From Aestuariivita sp. (GTDB lineage: Bacteria > Pseudomonadota > Alphaproteobacteria > Rhodobacterales > Rhodobacteraceae), in NCBI GenBank assembly GCA_018401465.1, contig JAGYKE010000005.1, forward strand, positions 1,054,001 through 1,118,000: DNA of 64,000 bases. Direction: 5' to 3'. Under the pieces are notes generated by a model, which worked only from the letters and a program-made list of their open reading frames with translations, made no database searches and was not told where the DNA came from. Position 1 is the first letter of the stretch; each line of letters begins with the position of its first letter. Positions 1 to 8,527 of the stretch are shown here, piece after piece. Made by a program: the position numbers and the translations under genes.

Positions 1-114
1 AAGCAGGTAATCCTCGCGGAAGCGCGCGACCGAGGGCACGAATATCAGCACCTCCGCCAGCATCACGAAGATGACGGTCAGGATCAGGAACCGGCCCGAC
101 AGCGAATTGAGCAT
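1..114 (-). CDS. N-terminus of a probable sensor histidine kinase (partial)
   Basis: Only the first 38 codons are present, read leftward from an ATG at 114 and running off the window edge. The peptide has a short polar start, a hydrophobic segment at about residues 8-28 (ending VLIFVPS) and a charged stretch ARFREDY. This is how the membrane anchor of many two-component sensor kinases in this family of bacteria begins, but no catalytic motif is visible, so the call rests on memory of similar openings. It begins 16 bases after the stop of the flavin oxidoreductase and is probably the third gene of that operon. Confidence 0.55.
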   Translation of the reverse strand, partial: MLNSLSGRFLILTVIFVMLAEVLIFVPSVARFREDYLL

Positions 115-130
115 GCGGTTTCTCGCGGCC

Positions 131-1549
131 TCACGGAAGCCAGCGCTGGATGACGCGCACGACGCGCTTCACCATCGGGGCCTCGAACAATCTCGGGCTG
201 AAATAGGCACCCGCAGCGCGTTTGTTAACCTCACCATAGGTGGGATAGGGGCTGACCATGGCGGCGATCGCGCCCATCTTCAGCCCGTTGGCGATGGCAA
301 GCGACCACAGCCCGATCAATTCGCCCGCCTGATGGCCCACAATGGTGACGCCGACGGGGCGGCCGCGCACCACCATGACCTTGATGAACCCCGTCGCCTT
401 GTCTTCGGCGGCGGCGCGGTCGTTGTGGTGGTAGTCGCACCGCGCGACCTCCATCCGCGCGCCATGCACCTTGCGCGCCTCGGCCTCGGTCAGGCCGACC
501 TGGGCGAGTTCGGGGTCGGTGTAGGTGGCGCGGGGGATATGGTCGCTGCGCGCCTTCGACGGCAAGGCGAACAGCATCGACCGGATGATGACCCCTGCGT
601 GATAGCCTGCGACATGGGTGAACTGCATTCCGCCCGCCACATCGCCGATGGCATAGACCCGGCGGTTGGCGGTGCGCAGGCCCGCATCGACGGCGATGCC
701 GGTCTTCGTCTCACTGATGCCCGCGGCGGACAGGTTCAGCCTTTCGGTATTGGACTTGCGCCCGACCGCGACCAGAAGATGCGATCCGGTGAAGCCGCGC
801 CCGTCTTCGGTGGTCACCGTGATCTCTCCGGCCGCGTGGGCGACGCGGGCGACCTTGGCGTGTTCCTCGATCACGATGCCTTCGGCACGAAGCGCGGCCA
901 GCACGACCGCCGCCGCCTCGGGGTCGTCGCGGCCCAGCGCGCGCGCGCCTTCGATCACGGTCACGCGGCTGCCAAGGCGCACATGGGCCTGCGCCATTTC
1001 CATCCCGATGGGGCCACCACCGATGATGAGCAGGTGGCGGGGACGGTCGCGCAGGTCGAAGATGGTCTCATTGGTGAGATAGGGGGTTTCCTCCAGCCCG
1101 GGGATCGGCGGCACGAAGGGGCGCGACCCCGTGGCGATCACGATGCGGCGCGCGGTGATGCGGTAATCACCCGCCTCGACCGTGTCCGGCGACACGAAAT
1201 GCCCGAAGGCGCGGATGACGCGCACGCCCAGCCCCTCGAACCGTTCCTGGCTGTCGACGGGGGCAATCCCTTCGATCACGCGGGCGACGTGGTCCTTCGC
1301 GGCGGCATAATCGACGCGCGGCGCGGCATCGGCGATGCCGAATCGGGCCGCGTGGGCCTGGGCATGGGCGGCCTTGGCGCTGGCCAGCAGCGCCTTCGAC
1401 GGCACGCAACCGTAGTTGAGGCAATCACCCCCCATCTTGTGGCCTTCCAGAAGGACGACATCCGCCCCCATCTGCACCGCGCCCGCCGCCACCGACAGCC
1501 CGCCCGAGCCGGCGCCGATGATAAGGATGTCAGTTCTGATATGCTCCAC
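131..1549 (-). CDS. Mercuric-reductase-like FAD/NAD(P) disulfide oxidoreductase
   Basis: A 472-residue member of the class I pyridine nucleotide-disulfide oxidoreductases, cytoplasmic. The FAD-binding GAGSGG lies at residues 12-17, the redox pair is C43 and C48 in GGDCLNYGCVPSK, and a second dinucleotide motif GGGPIG sits near residue 175. The C-terminal dimerisation domain ends in SPYPTYGE, where dihydrolipoamide dehydrogenase has HAHPTxSE; the catalytic His is therefore Tyr. There is no N-terminal mercury-binding domain and no mer gene nearby, so mercury reduction is not supported. It starts three bases after the TVP38 gene stop, a pairing seen in many bacteria. The electron acceptor is unknown. 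Confidence 0.88.
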   Translation of the reverse strand: MEHIRTDILIIGAGSGGLSVAAGAVQMGADVVLLEGHKMGGDCLNYGCVPSKALLASAKAAHAQAHAARFGIADAAPRVDYAAAKDHVARVIEGIAPVDSQERFEGLGVRVIRAFGHFVSPDTVEAGDYRITARRIVIATGSRPFVPPIPGLEETPYLTNETIFDLRDRPRHLLIIGGGPIGMEMAQAHVRLGSRVTVIEGARALGRDDPEAAAVVLAALRAEGIVIEEHAKVARVAHAAGEITVTTEDGRGFTGSHLLVAVGRKSNTERLNLSAAGISETKTGIAVDAGLRTANRRVYAIGDVAGGMQFTHVAGYHAGVIIRSMLFALPSKARSDHIPRATYTDPELAQVGLTEAEARKVHGARMEVARCDYHHNDRAAAEDKATGFIKVMVVRGRPVGVTIVGHQAGELIGLWSLAIANGLKMGAIAAMVSPYPTYGEVNKRAAGAYFSPRLFEAPMVKRVVRVIQRWLP

Positions 1550-1552
1550 CGC

Positions 1553-2296
1553 TCAGCCCTCCCTGCGGGCGCGCAGGGCCCGGACGACGATGGGCAGCGC
1601 GGCCAGCAGGCAGAGCCCGAGGATCGGACCGATCACCTGTGGCTCCCACAGAAGCGACAGGTCGGGGTCTTCGCCCCGGTCGAAGACCTCACCCAGGCCG
1701 ACACCGATCCAGGTGAAGACCAGTGCGCCCGGCACGATGCCCAGCGCCGTGGTCCAGAGGAAGGAGAAGAACCGCACGCCGACCAGCGCGGGCAGCAGGT
1801 TCGCCACGAAAAACGGCACCGCCGGGACAAGGCGCAGAAGCAAAAGCACGCTGATCTCGTTCTCCCTCAACCCGTCCATGAGGCGGCGCACCGTGCCTTC
1901 GGACGCATCGAGCCGCGCCGACAACGTCCGCCCCAGCCCCCAGCGCGCGGCGAGGAAGATGATCGCCGCGCCGGTCGTGGCCGAGACGACATTCAGCGCG
2001 GTGCCCGCCGCCAGCCCGAAGAGGAACCCGCCGGTGACCGACGCGACCGCCGCCCCCGGCAGGGACAGCGCGACGATGATCAGGTAAGTCGCCACAAAGG
2101 CCAGCGCCAACGTCAGGAAGTGATCATCGCGGTAGGCCAGCAGCGCCTCGCGGTTGTCGCGCAGGGTGTCAAAGCTGAGCGTGTCGCCCAGCAGCACCGC
2201 CCCCAGCACCGCCGCGGTCAGGATCACGGCCAGCGGCAGGTGGCGCATCAGGCCCCGGCGCGCGGGGTCGGCGGTTTGGCTGGTCTTTCCGTTCAT
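1553..2296 (-). CDS. TVP38/TMEM64 family (VTT domain) inner membrane protein
   Basis: A 247-residue protein with several membrane segments and the VTT/SNARE-associated core: the re-entrant LPGAAVASVTGGFLFG region and the later LRLVPAVPFFVANLL segment. Family members are proposed lipid scramblases or small-solute transporters, but the role here is unknown. I chose the ATG at 2296, which follows an AAGG-rich stretch; an in-frame ATG at 2323 (MTRPKARHA...) with AAAAGG about nine bases upstream is an equally possible start. First gene of a leftward operon with the flavin oxidoreductase and a sensor kinase. Confidence 0.85.
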   Translation of the reverse strand: MNGKTSQTADPARRGLMRHLPLAVILTAAVLGAVLLGDTLSFDTLRDNREALLAYRDDHFLTLALAFVATYLIIVALSLPGAAVASVTGGFLFGLAAGTALNVVSATTGAAIIFLAARWGLGRTLSARLDASEGTVRRLMDGLRENEISVLLLLRLVPAVPFFVANLLPALVGVRFFSFLWTTALGIVPGALVFTWIGVGLGEVFDRGEDPDLSLLWEPQVIGPILGLCLLAALPIVVRALRARREG

Positions 2297-2489
2297 GGCG
2301 TGCCTTGCCTTGGGTCTTGTCATGACATGCGCCTTTTCGCCCGACGGCGGCAGCCCGATCACGCCTGCTTGATCCGGGGTGAGCCTGCCCGTGACCATAC
2401 TGCCCGTGACCCGGCGGATTTGAAACATCACGCGCGATCCGCTCGTGCGGAAATGTTGCAAGACGCGCGCGGAATTCTCCAAACCGGGT

Positions 2490-2517
2490 TTGACTTGGGT
2501 CGAAAGGGTCATTATGG
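2490..2517 (+). promoter_or_regulatory. Candidate sigma-70-type promoter for rpmH-rnpA-yidD
   Basis: A TTGACT hexamer at 2490-2495 is followed about 16 bases later by TTATGG (2512-2517), with an overlapping CATTAT at 2510-2515. It lies 70 bases upstream of rpmH inside the divergent spacer between the TVP38 gene and rpmH. The -35 match is good and the -10 match is poor; the spacer shows no open frame of its own. Confidence 0.3.
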
Positions 2518-2586
2518 GACGAGCTTCGAGATAGAGGCCCGCCGCGAATCCGCGTTGTGCGGCCAAGATTACCTGGAGAAGATGCG

Positions 2587-2721
2587 ATGAAACGCACCTA
2601 TCAGCCGTCGAACCTGGTCCGCACGCGTCGCCACGGTTTCCGCGCACGGATGGCCACGAAGGCCGGGCGCAAGATCCTGAATGCCCGCCGTGCCCGCGGC
2701 CGCAAGGTTCTGAGCGCGTAA
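2587..2721 (+). CDS. rpmH: 50S ribosomal protein L34
   Basis: A 44-residue, strongly basic protein opening [18 protein letters not shown] and ending GRKVLSA, the standard length and sequence of bacterial L34. GGAGAA at 2575-2580 provides the ribosome binding site. It heads a rightward cluster with rnpA (26 bases on) and yidD, the arrangement found across bacteria. Confidence 0.98.
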   Translation: MKRTYQPSNLVRTRRHGFRARMATKAGRKILNARRARGRKVLSA

Positions 2722-2747
2722 GCGGCGCTGGCCGCCCCGTCACGGAC

Positions 2748-3158
2748 ATGACACCGCCGGAGGACCCCCAGGCAGGCACCGCCACCGGGGGGGACGCGCC
2801 TCCGGCGGTGTCCGTTTGTCTGACGACCCTGACGAAGCGTGCCGATTTCCTGCGCGCTGCAAAGGGGCTTCGAACCTCGGCGCCGTCGATGAACCTGCAG
2901 GCCCGCCACCGCGAAGATGGCGAAGCTGCGGGCATCAGGGTCGGTTTCACCTGCTCCAAGAAGGTCGGCAATGCCGTGGCGCGCAACCGTGCGCGGCGGC
3001 GTCTGCGCGAGGCGGCGCGCGCCATCCTGCCCTTGGCCGGGCGCGACGGGTGGGATTACGTCCTGATCGGCCGGCCCGAGGTGACCGCCGACCGCCCCTT
3101 CGAGGCGCTGAAGGACGATCTGGCGCAGGCGATTTTGCGGGTGCATCGCGGAAGATGA
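2748..3158 (+). CDS. rnpA: Ribonuclease P protein component
   Basis: A 136-residue basic protein that assists the RNase P RNA in cutting the 5' leader from pre-tRNA. The family signature is the RNR motif, seen here as [17 protein letters not shown] around residues 73-89, preceded by GFTCSKK. The first 20 or so residues ([18 protein letters not shown]) are a low-complexity extension not needed for the fold, so a later start is possible, but I see none with a better ribosome binding site. The stop overlaps the yidD start (ATGA), implying translational coupling. Confidence 0.95.
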   Translation: MTPPEDPQAGTATGGDAPPAVSVCLTTLTKRADFLRAAKGLRTSAPSMNLQARHREDGEAAGIRVGFTCSKKVGNAVARNRARRRLREAARAILPLAGRDGWDYVLIGRPEVTADRPFEALKDDLAQAILRVHRGR

Positions 3159-3388
3159 CGCCGCTTGCCCATATGGTGGCGCTGCCGGTGCGGGCCTACA
3201 GGCTGATCCTGTCGCCCTGGGTCGGGTTCAACTGCCGCTATCAGCCGACCTGCAGCGCATATGCTTTGGAGGCACTGGAGAAACACGGCGCGCTGAAGGG
3301 GTCGGCTCTTGCCGCCGCGCGCATCTGCCGCTGCCATCCCTGGGGCGGGTCGGGCTATGACCCGGTGCCCGACCGCAAGGACGGTTAA
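3155..3388 (+). CDS. yidD: Membrane protein insertion efficiency factor YidD
   Basis: A 77-residue protein with the hallmark [15 protein letters not shown] segment and the C-terminal [13 protein letters not shown]. YidD is a peripheral inner-membrane protein with an amphipathic N-terminus that aids YidC-dependent insertion. Starts at the ATGA overlap with rnpA. Its TAA overlaps the TAA of the convergent DUF3833 lipoprotein gene. yidC itself lies 3.3 kb downstream, separated by the lipoprotein, ttcA and the EAL gene. Confidence 0.95.
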   Translation: MTPLAHMVALPVRAYRLILSPWVGFNCRYQPTCSAYALEALEKHGALKGSALAAARICRCHPWGGSGYDPVPDRKDG

Positions 3389-3909
3389 GGACGCTCAAAG
3401 GTGATGATGACCTCGCCGATGGGAATGCCGAAGCGGGACATGTAGGCGCGGTTCAGCAACCGGTCGTCCGACAGAAGCCACATCCAGTCGTCGAATTCCA
3501 CTCGCATCGTGCCATCGGGCACAGGCAGGTCGATCGTGTATTGCCAGTTGAAGGTGTCGCCGCGTTCTTCGCCACGGGCAGTGCCGATGACGCCGGGCGC
3601 GGTGCCCTCCCATGTCTGGGGGCCGGTCTTCGTCAGGGTCCAGACGCGCTGTTCGGTCGATCCGTCCTCGTAGACGAAATCCTCGATGAGCGTCAGGCGT
3701 TCGCCGTCCCATGTTCCGGTGATGTCCACCTCGAACCGGCGGCGCACGGTGCCGAAGACATCGTTGAACTGCCCGTAAGCGCGCGTCTTGCCGGCGAAGA
3801 AGACCTCGAGGTCGAGCACGCGGTCGGACAGTTTCGGATCGTCAAGCGCGGGCCGCCCGGTGCAGGCGGCAAGGACGAGCACAAGGGCAAGGGCGGCAAG
3901 GCGGAGCAT
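3385..3909 (-). CDS. DUF3833 family lipoprotein
   Basis: A 174-residue predicted lipoprotein: the signal peptide [16 protein letters not shown] ends in a lipobox (LAAC, Cys16). The body ([29 protein letters not shown], the DDWMWLL stretch) matches the DUF3833 family as I know it; function is unknown. I start it at the ATG at 3909 because everything upstream in the frame lacks a plausible signal sequence. Read leftward against the surrounding rightward genes, from the palindrome-rich spacer shared with ttcA. Confidence 0.85.
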   Translation of the reverse strand: MLRLAALALVLVLAACTGRPALDDPKLSDRVLDLEVFFAGKTRAYGQFNDVFGTVRRRFEVDITGTWDGERLTLIEDFVYEDGSTEQRVWTLTKTGPQTWEGTAPGVIGTARGEERGDTFNWQYTIDLPVPDGTMRVEFDDWMWLLSDDRLLNRAYMSRFGIPIGEVIITFERP

Positions 3910-3974
3910 GGCGAAGGGGTCTTTCTGGTCTTTCGTGCACAACATGGGGCGCGGCGGGGCGCTGTCCAGCGGGA

Positions 3975-4075
3975 CGGACGCCGACGCGGCGTCCGCCAAG
4001 GCCCCGACGCGGGACCTTGGCGCGTCGGACCCCGCGTCCGGGATCCGGGCCATGATCCGCGTCGGATCATGGCCC
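3975..4075. repeat. Cluster of hairpins sharing a GACGC loop
   Basis: Within the 204-bp divergent spacer between the DUF3833 gene and ttcA there are three back-to-back palindromes with different stems and the same loop. 3975-3995: 8-bp arms CGGACGCC/GGCGTCCG around GACGC. 3996-4020: 10-bp arms with one mismatch around GACGC. 4047-4075: perfect 12-bp arms GGGCCATGATCC/GGATCATGGCCC around GCGTC (GACGC on the other strand). A weaker dyad (CGGAC/GTCCG, 4026-4040) lies between. No T-run follows, so these are not ordinary intrinsic terminators. Confidence 0.8.
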
Positions 4076-4113
4076 GCTTGCCGGATCGCGCGCGAAAGAC
4101 TACACCCGCGCCC

Positions 4114-4986
4114 ATGCGCGACACACCCGACGACGACATTCACCCCCTGTTCCACGGCGCCCCCAAGGCGACCGAGTTCCGCAAGCTGCGTAAGCGGATC
4201 ATCCGCAACGTGCGCGAGGCGATCGAGCATTACGGGATGGTGCAACCGGGCGCGCGCTGGCTTGTCTGCCTTTCGGGCGGCAAGGACAGCTATACGCTGC
4301 TTGCCGCCCTTTACGAGCTTCAATGGCGCGGGCTGCTGCCGGTCGATATCCTGGCCTGCAATCTTGATCAGGGCCAGCCGGGCTTTCCCGCCACCGTCCT
4401 GCCCGAGTTCCTGTCGCGCATGGGCGTGCCGCACCGGATCGAATACCAAGACACCTACTCCATCGTGGTGGACAAGGTTCCCGCCGGGCGCACCTATTGC
4501 GCCTTGTGTTCGCGTTTGCGTCGGGGAAACCTTTACCGCATCGCGCGCGAAGAGGGCTGTTCGGCCGTGGTGTTGGGTCATCACCGCGATGACATCCTCG
4601 AGACCTTCTTCATGAACCTCTTCCATGGCGGGCGTCTGGCGACGATGCCGCCGAAACTGGTGAACGAAGAAGGCGATCTCTTCGTCTATCGCCCGCTTGC
4701 CCATGTGGCCGAGGCCGATTGCGAGGCCTTCGCCCGCGCCATGAACTATCCCATCATTCCCTGCGATCTTTGCGGCAGCCAGGACGGCTTGCAGCGGATG
4801 CAGGTGAAGCAGATTCTCGACGGCTGGGAAAAGAACAGCCCCGGACGCCGTCAGGTGATGTTCCGGGCGCTGATGAACGCGCGACCGTCGCACCTTCTTG
4901 ACCCCAAGCTGTTCGATTTCGCGGGTCTGACGCTTGGTTCGCGCGAATTCGATGCGAATGCCGGAGAAATTCCGCGCTTGGATTAA
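4114..4986 (+). CDS. ttcA: tRNA 2-thiocytidine(32) synthetase TtcA
   Basis: A 290-residue ATP-dependent tRNA thiolase that makes 2-thiocytidine at position 32, using an Fe-S cluster. The PP-loop is SGGKDS at residues 54-59; the two cluster CxxC motifs are C129/C132 (YCALC) and C217/C220 (PCDLC); LGHHRDD near 154-160 is also typical. Start at the ATG at 4114 gives the usual TtcA length. Transcribed from the palindrome-rich spacer, possibly as a single gene. Confidence 0.95.
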   Translation: MRDTPDDDIHPLFHGAPKATEFRKLRKRIIRNVREAIEHYGMVQPGARWLVCLSGGKDSYTLLAALYELQWRGLLPVDILACNLDQGQPGFPATVLPEFLSRMGVPHRIEYQDTYSIVVDKVPAGRTYCALCSRLRRGNLYRIAREEGCSAVVLGHHRDDILETFFMNLFHGGRLATMPPKLVNEEGDLFVYRPLAHVAEADCEAFARAMNYPIIPCDLCGSQDGLQRMQVKQILDGWEKNSPGRRQVMFRALMNARPSHLLDPKLFDFAGLTLGSREFDANAGEIPRLD

Positions 4987-5045
4987 CCGGGGGGTCAGGT
5001 CCGACGGGGCATCTTCGGCAAGATGACCGACGCAGGACACCCCCG

Positions 5046-6584
5046 ATGACCGCACCGTACCGCCGCAAGACAGCCCTTGCCGCGCGCCTTGCACGGGTGG
5101 CGGTCCCGCCTCTGCTTGTCTTCGTTCCGGCGGCGACGCTTCTGGCCTATGGCCTCTGGGGCGAAACCGGGCTGATCGTGACCGCACTGGCGCTGCCGCT
5201 TGCGCTGGCGATCCTGCTGGTCTGGCGCGCGCCCCAACTGCCGGGGGGGCCGCGCGACCGGGTCACCGGGCTGGTCCTGCGCGACGGGTTCGAGGCGGTT
5301 CTTGACGCCACCCGGGTGGAATGTGCGCGCACCGGGCTGCAATCCGCCTGCTTCGTGATCGATTACGACGATTTCGCAGGCTTCGCCGCGCGCCACGGCC
5401 AGTCGGCGGCGGATGCAGCGATGGCGCGCGGCGCCGACCGTCTTCTGGGCGCCCTGCGGTCAGGCGACACCGTCGCGCGCATCGGCGACGGACGCTTCAC
5501 CATTTGCCTGAGGCCTGTGCGCCAGATGGACCTCGAACTCGGCATCCAGCTGGCGGGCCGACTGCAGACAGCGCTTGAAGACGCGCTGCCGCTGGGGGGC
5601 GTGACGATCTATCTCACGGCGTCGGTGGGCTTCTGCCTGTCGCACCGGGCACCGGAGGGCGACGGGCGGGCCTGGGCCGACGCCGCGCGCGCCGCACTGG
5701 CCGAGGCGCGGGGCAGCAGCCCCTCGGGCATCCGCGCCTTCACGCCCGACATCGCCCGGCGCCGCGCCGCACGGTCCGATCTGCTGGGCGACGCGACAGC
5801 CGCGCTGGACAACGGGCAGTTCCGCGCCTGGTTCCAACCGCAGCTGTCAACGGACACGGGCCATGTCTCGGGCTTCGAGGCGCTGGCACGCTGGACGCAT
5901 CCGGTGCAGGGCGTCATCCCGCCCGACCGCTTCTTGCCCGCACTGGCCGAGGCCGGATTGCTGGAGCGTCTGACCGAAGTCATGCTTTTCCAAGCGCTGA
6001 GCGCGCTGCGGGCCTGGGATGCCGCAGGCGCGGCGATCCCGCGCGTTTCGATCAACTTGAGCCAGACGGACCTGAACAATCCCCGCCTGACCGACCGACT
6101 TGTCTGGGATATCGACCGGTTCGGCCTGACGCCCGACCGGCTGGGCATCGAAGTGCTGGAAACCGTTCTGTCAGACGGGCCCGACAACACCGTCGCACGC
6201 AACCTGACCCGGCTGGGCGAAGCGGGGTTTCACATCGACATCGACGATTACGGGACCGGTCATGCCTCGATCGCGATGGTCAGGCGCTTTCCCGTGCGGC
6301 GGATCAAGATCGACAGGTGCTTCGTCACGCGCGCCGACCGCGACCCTGAACAGCAGCGCCTCGTCTCCGCGCTGCTGACGATGGCCGAACGGCTTGAGCT
6401 TGAAACGCTTGCCGAAGGGGTCGAGACAGTGGGCGAACATGCGCTCCTCGCCCAGCTGGGCTGCCAGCATGTGCAGGGCTATGGCATTGCCCGGCCCATG
6501 CCAGCGGACCAGACGCTGTCCTGGCTTGAAGCACATGACAGCAATCTGGCGCGGATCACGCGGATCGGTCGGCAGACCGGGTGA
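5046..6584 (+). CDS. Membrane GGDEF-EAL protein, probable c-di-GMP phosphodiesterase
   Basis: 512 residues: two N-terminal membrane segments (about 19-39 and 41-60), a GGDEF-type domain (about 75-240) and an EAL domain (about 250-505). The cyclase signature is degraded to IGDGRF at 146-151 in place of GGDEF, so cyclase activity is unlikely. The EAL domain keeps its core: EAL (278-280), INLS, DDYGTG from D400, KID from K421, E458 in AEGVE and QGY at 477-479. I infer a c-di-GMP hydrolase, possibly tuned by GTP binding to the dead GGDEF domain. It sits between ttcA and yidC with no obvious functional link. Confidence 0.9.
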   Translation: MTAPYRRKTALAARLARVAVPPLLVFVPAATLLAYGLWGETGLIVTALALPLALAILLVWRAPQLPGGPRDRVTGLVLRDGFEAVLDATRVECARTGLQSACFVIDYDDFAGFAARHGQSAADAAMARGADRLLGALRSGDTVARIGDGRFTICLRPVRQMDLELGIQLAGRLQTALEDALPLGGVTIYLTASVGFCLSHRAPEGDGRAWADAARAALAEARGSSPSGIRAFTPDIARRRAARSDLLGDATAALDNGQFRAWFQPQLSTDTGHVSGFEALARWTHPVQGVIPPDRFLPALAEAGLLERLTEVMLFQALSALRAWDAAGAAIPRVSINLSQTDLNNPRLTDRLVWDIDRFGLTPDRLGIEVLETVLSDGPDNTVARNLTRLGEAGFHIDIDDYGTGHASIAMVRRFPVRRIKIDRCFVTRADRDPEQQRLVSALLTMAERLELETLAEGVETVGEHALLAQLGCQHVQGYGIARPMPADQTLSWLEAHDSNLARITRIGRQTG

Positions 6585-6697
6585 CCACGCCCGGCGGGCA
6601 GATGCCAGATGGGGGTGGAAGGCCCGATTCCACTTGACCTTTCGGGCTGCACTCGGTTGAACCGCGCTGTCTGAACAATGCGAGTGGCGGTCCCGAC

Positions 6698-8527
6698 ATG
6701 GACGATCAGAACAGAAACCTCATTCTTGCGACAGCGCTGAGTTTCCTGGTGATCTTGCTGTGGTACACACTGTTCCCGCCGCCGGAACCGGCGCCGCGAC
6801 CAGAGGCAGCCAGCGTCCAGACCGGGGAAGGCGGCGTCGCCACCGCGCCCGCCGCTGCCGGGACGGCGGCCGATCCCGCCGCCGCAGCAGCCGAAACGCG
6901 CGAAGGCGCGCTGGCCGCCGCGCCGCGGATCGTCATCGATACGCCGCGCCTGACCGGATCCATCTCGCTTCTGGGCGGACGGATCGACGACCTGTCGCTG
7001 CGCGACTACCGCGTCAGCCTCGACGACGACGCCGATATCGTCACCATGCTGTCGCCCGTGGGCACGCCGGGCGCCTATTACGCGCTCTACGGTTGGGCCC
7101 CGGGCGCAGGTCTCGAGGCCGATCTCGTGCCGGGGGCCAACACGCTCTGGCAGGTCGACGGTGGCACCACGCTGACGCCCGACACCCCCGTGGCACTGGT
7201 CTGGGACAACGGCGCTGGCCTCACCTTCCGCCGCACGATGTCGGTGGACGAGGATTTCATGTTCACCGTCACGCAGAGCGTCACCAACAGCGGCGCCGGG
7301 ACGGTGTCGCTGGCTCCCTACGGCGTTCTGGCCCGCCACGGACAGCCCGCGGACATGAAGAACTTCTTCATCCTGCATGAAGGGGCCATCGGCATGGCCG
7401 ATCGCGAACTGACCGAAACCGATTACGACGACATGCCGTCCGAGACCGCCTTCGACGAAATCACGGTCAACCAGAACGGCTGGATCGGCTTCACCGACCA
7501 TTACTGGATGTCGGTCCTTGTCCCGCAGCCGGGCAGCGCCTTCAAGGCCAGCGCCTTCGTGAACGAACGGCTCGACATCTATCAGACCACCGCAAAACTG
7601 CCGACCGAGACGCTGGCCGACGGGCAGACCGTGCAGGTCGAGACGCGTCTTTTCGCCGGCGCCAAGGAATGGGAAACGATCCGCGGCTATGAACGCACGG
7701 GAATCGAGGGTTTCATCGACTCGATCGACTGGGGCTGGTTCTTCTTCCTCACCAAACCGATCTTCTGGCTGCTGCATGAACTGAACATCCTGATCGGCAA
7801 CATGGGCTGGTCGATCATCGCGCTGACTTTCATCATCAAGGCGGTTCTCTTGCCGCTGGCCTACAAGTCCTACGTCTCGATGGCGAAGATGAAAGAGCTT
7901 CAGCCGCAGATGGAAGCGCTGAAGGAACGCGCCGGCGACGACCGCCAGAAGCTGCAGCAGGGGATGATGGAGCTTTACAAGAAGGAAAAGGTGAACCCCG
8001 CCGCGGGCTGTCTGCCGATCCTTCTGCAGATCCCGATCTTCTTCTCGCTCTACAAGGTGATCTTCGTCACGATCGAACTGCGGCACGCCGAATGGCTGGG
8101 CCCGTTCCAGGACCTGTCTGCGCCCGACCCGACGTCGATCATCAACCTGTTCGGGCTCCTGCCGAACGAAGGCCCCGAGCCGGGATCGATCATTGCGTTG
8201 ATCTTCATCGGCATCCTGCCGCTGCTTCTGGGCATCTCGATGTGGCTGCAGCAGAAACTGAACCCCGCACCCACCGACCCCACGCAGAAGATGGTCTTCG
8301 CCTGGCTGCCATGGGTCTTCATGTTCATGCTGGGCGGGTTCGCAAGCGGTCTTGTGGTCTACTGGATCGCGAACAACACGATCACCTTCGTCCAGCAATA
8401 CGCGATCATGCGCAGCCAAGGATACAAGCCAGACATCTTCGGCAACATCCTCGGTGGGTTCAAACGCGACAAACCCAAGGAGGCGGACAAGCCCGCCCCC
8501 AAACCCGGACCGAAAGGCAAGGGCTGA
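6698..8527 (+). CDS. yidC: Membrane protein insertase YidC
   Basis: A 609-residue inner-membrane insertase (Oxa1 family) that folds proteins into the membrane alone or with Sec. N-terminal anchor at about residues 7-25 (LILATALSFLVILLWYTLF), an Ala/Pro-rich linker, a large periplasmic beta domain, then the conserved core of membrane segments (IIALTFIIKAVLLPL, GCLPILLQIPIFFSLY, WVFMFMLGGFASGLVVYW). The C-terminus is a Lys/Pro-rich cytoplasmic tail. Length is normal for Gram-negative YidC. The stop overlaps the next ATG by one base (TGATG). Confidence 0.97.
   Translation: MDDQNRNLILATALSFLVILLWYTLFPPPEPAPRPEAASVQTGEGGVATAPAAAGTAADPAAAAAETREGALAAAPRIVIDTPRLTGSISLLGGRIDDLSLRDYRVSLDDDADIVTMLSPVGTPGAYYALYGWAPGAGLEADLVPGANTLWQVDGGTTLTPDTPVALVWDNGAGLTFRRTMSVDEDFMFTVTQSVTNSGAGTVSLAPYGVLARHGQPADMKNFFILHEGAIGMADRELTETDYDDMPSETAFDEITVNQNGWIGFTDHYWMSVLVPQPGSAFKASAFVNERLDIYQTTAKLPTETLADGQTVQVETRLFAGAKEWETIRGYERTGIEGFIDSIDWGWFFFLTKPIFWLLHELNILIGNMGWSIIALTFIIKAVLLPLAYKSYVSMAKMKELQPQMEALKERAGDDRQKLQQGMMELYKKEKVNPAAGCLPILLQIPIFFSLYKVIFVTIELRHAEWLGPFQDLSAPDPTSIINLFGLLPNEGPEPGSIIALIFIGILPLLLGISMWLQQKLNPAPTDPTQKMVFAWLPWVFMFMLGGFASGLVVYWIANNTITFVQQYAIMRSQGYKPDIFGNILGGFKRDKPKEADKPAPKPGPKGKG

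Noticed and set aside
71-2590. An 839-codon open frame on the + strand opposite the flavin oxidoreductase and TVP38 genes.
   Set aside because: It is the antisense of two clear genes in a high-GC genome, has His/Asp/Arg-rich composition of a shadow frame and no recognisable domain.
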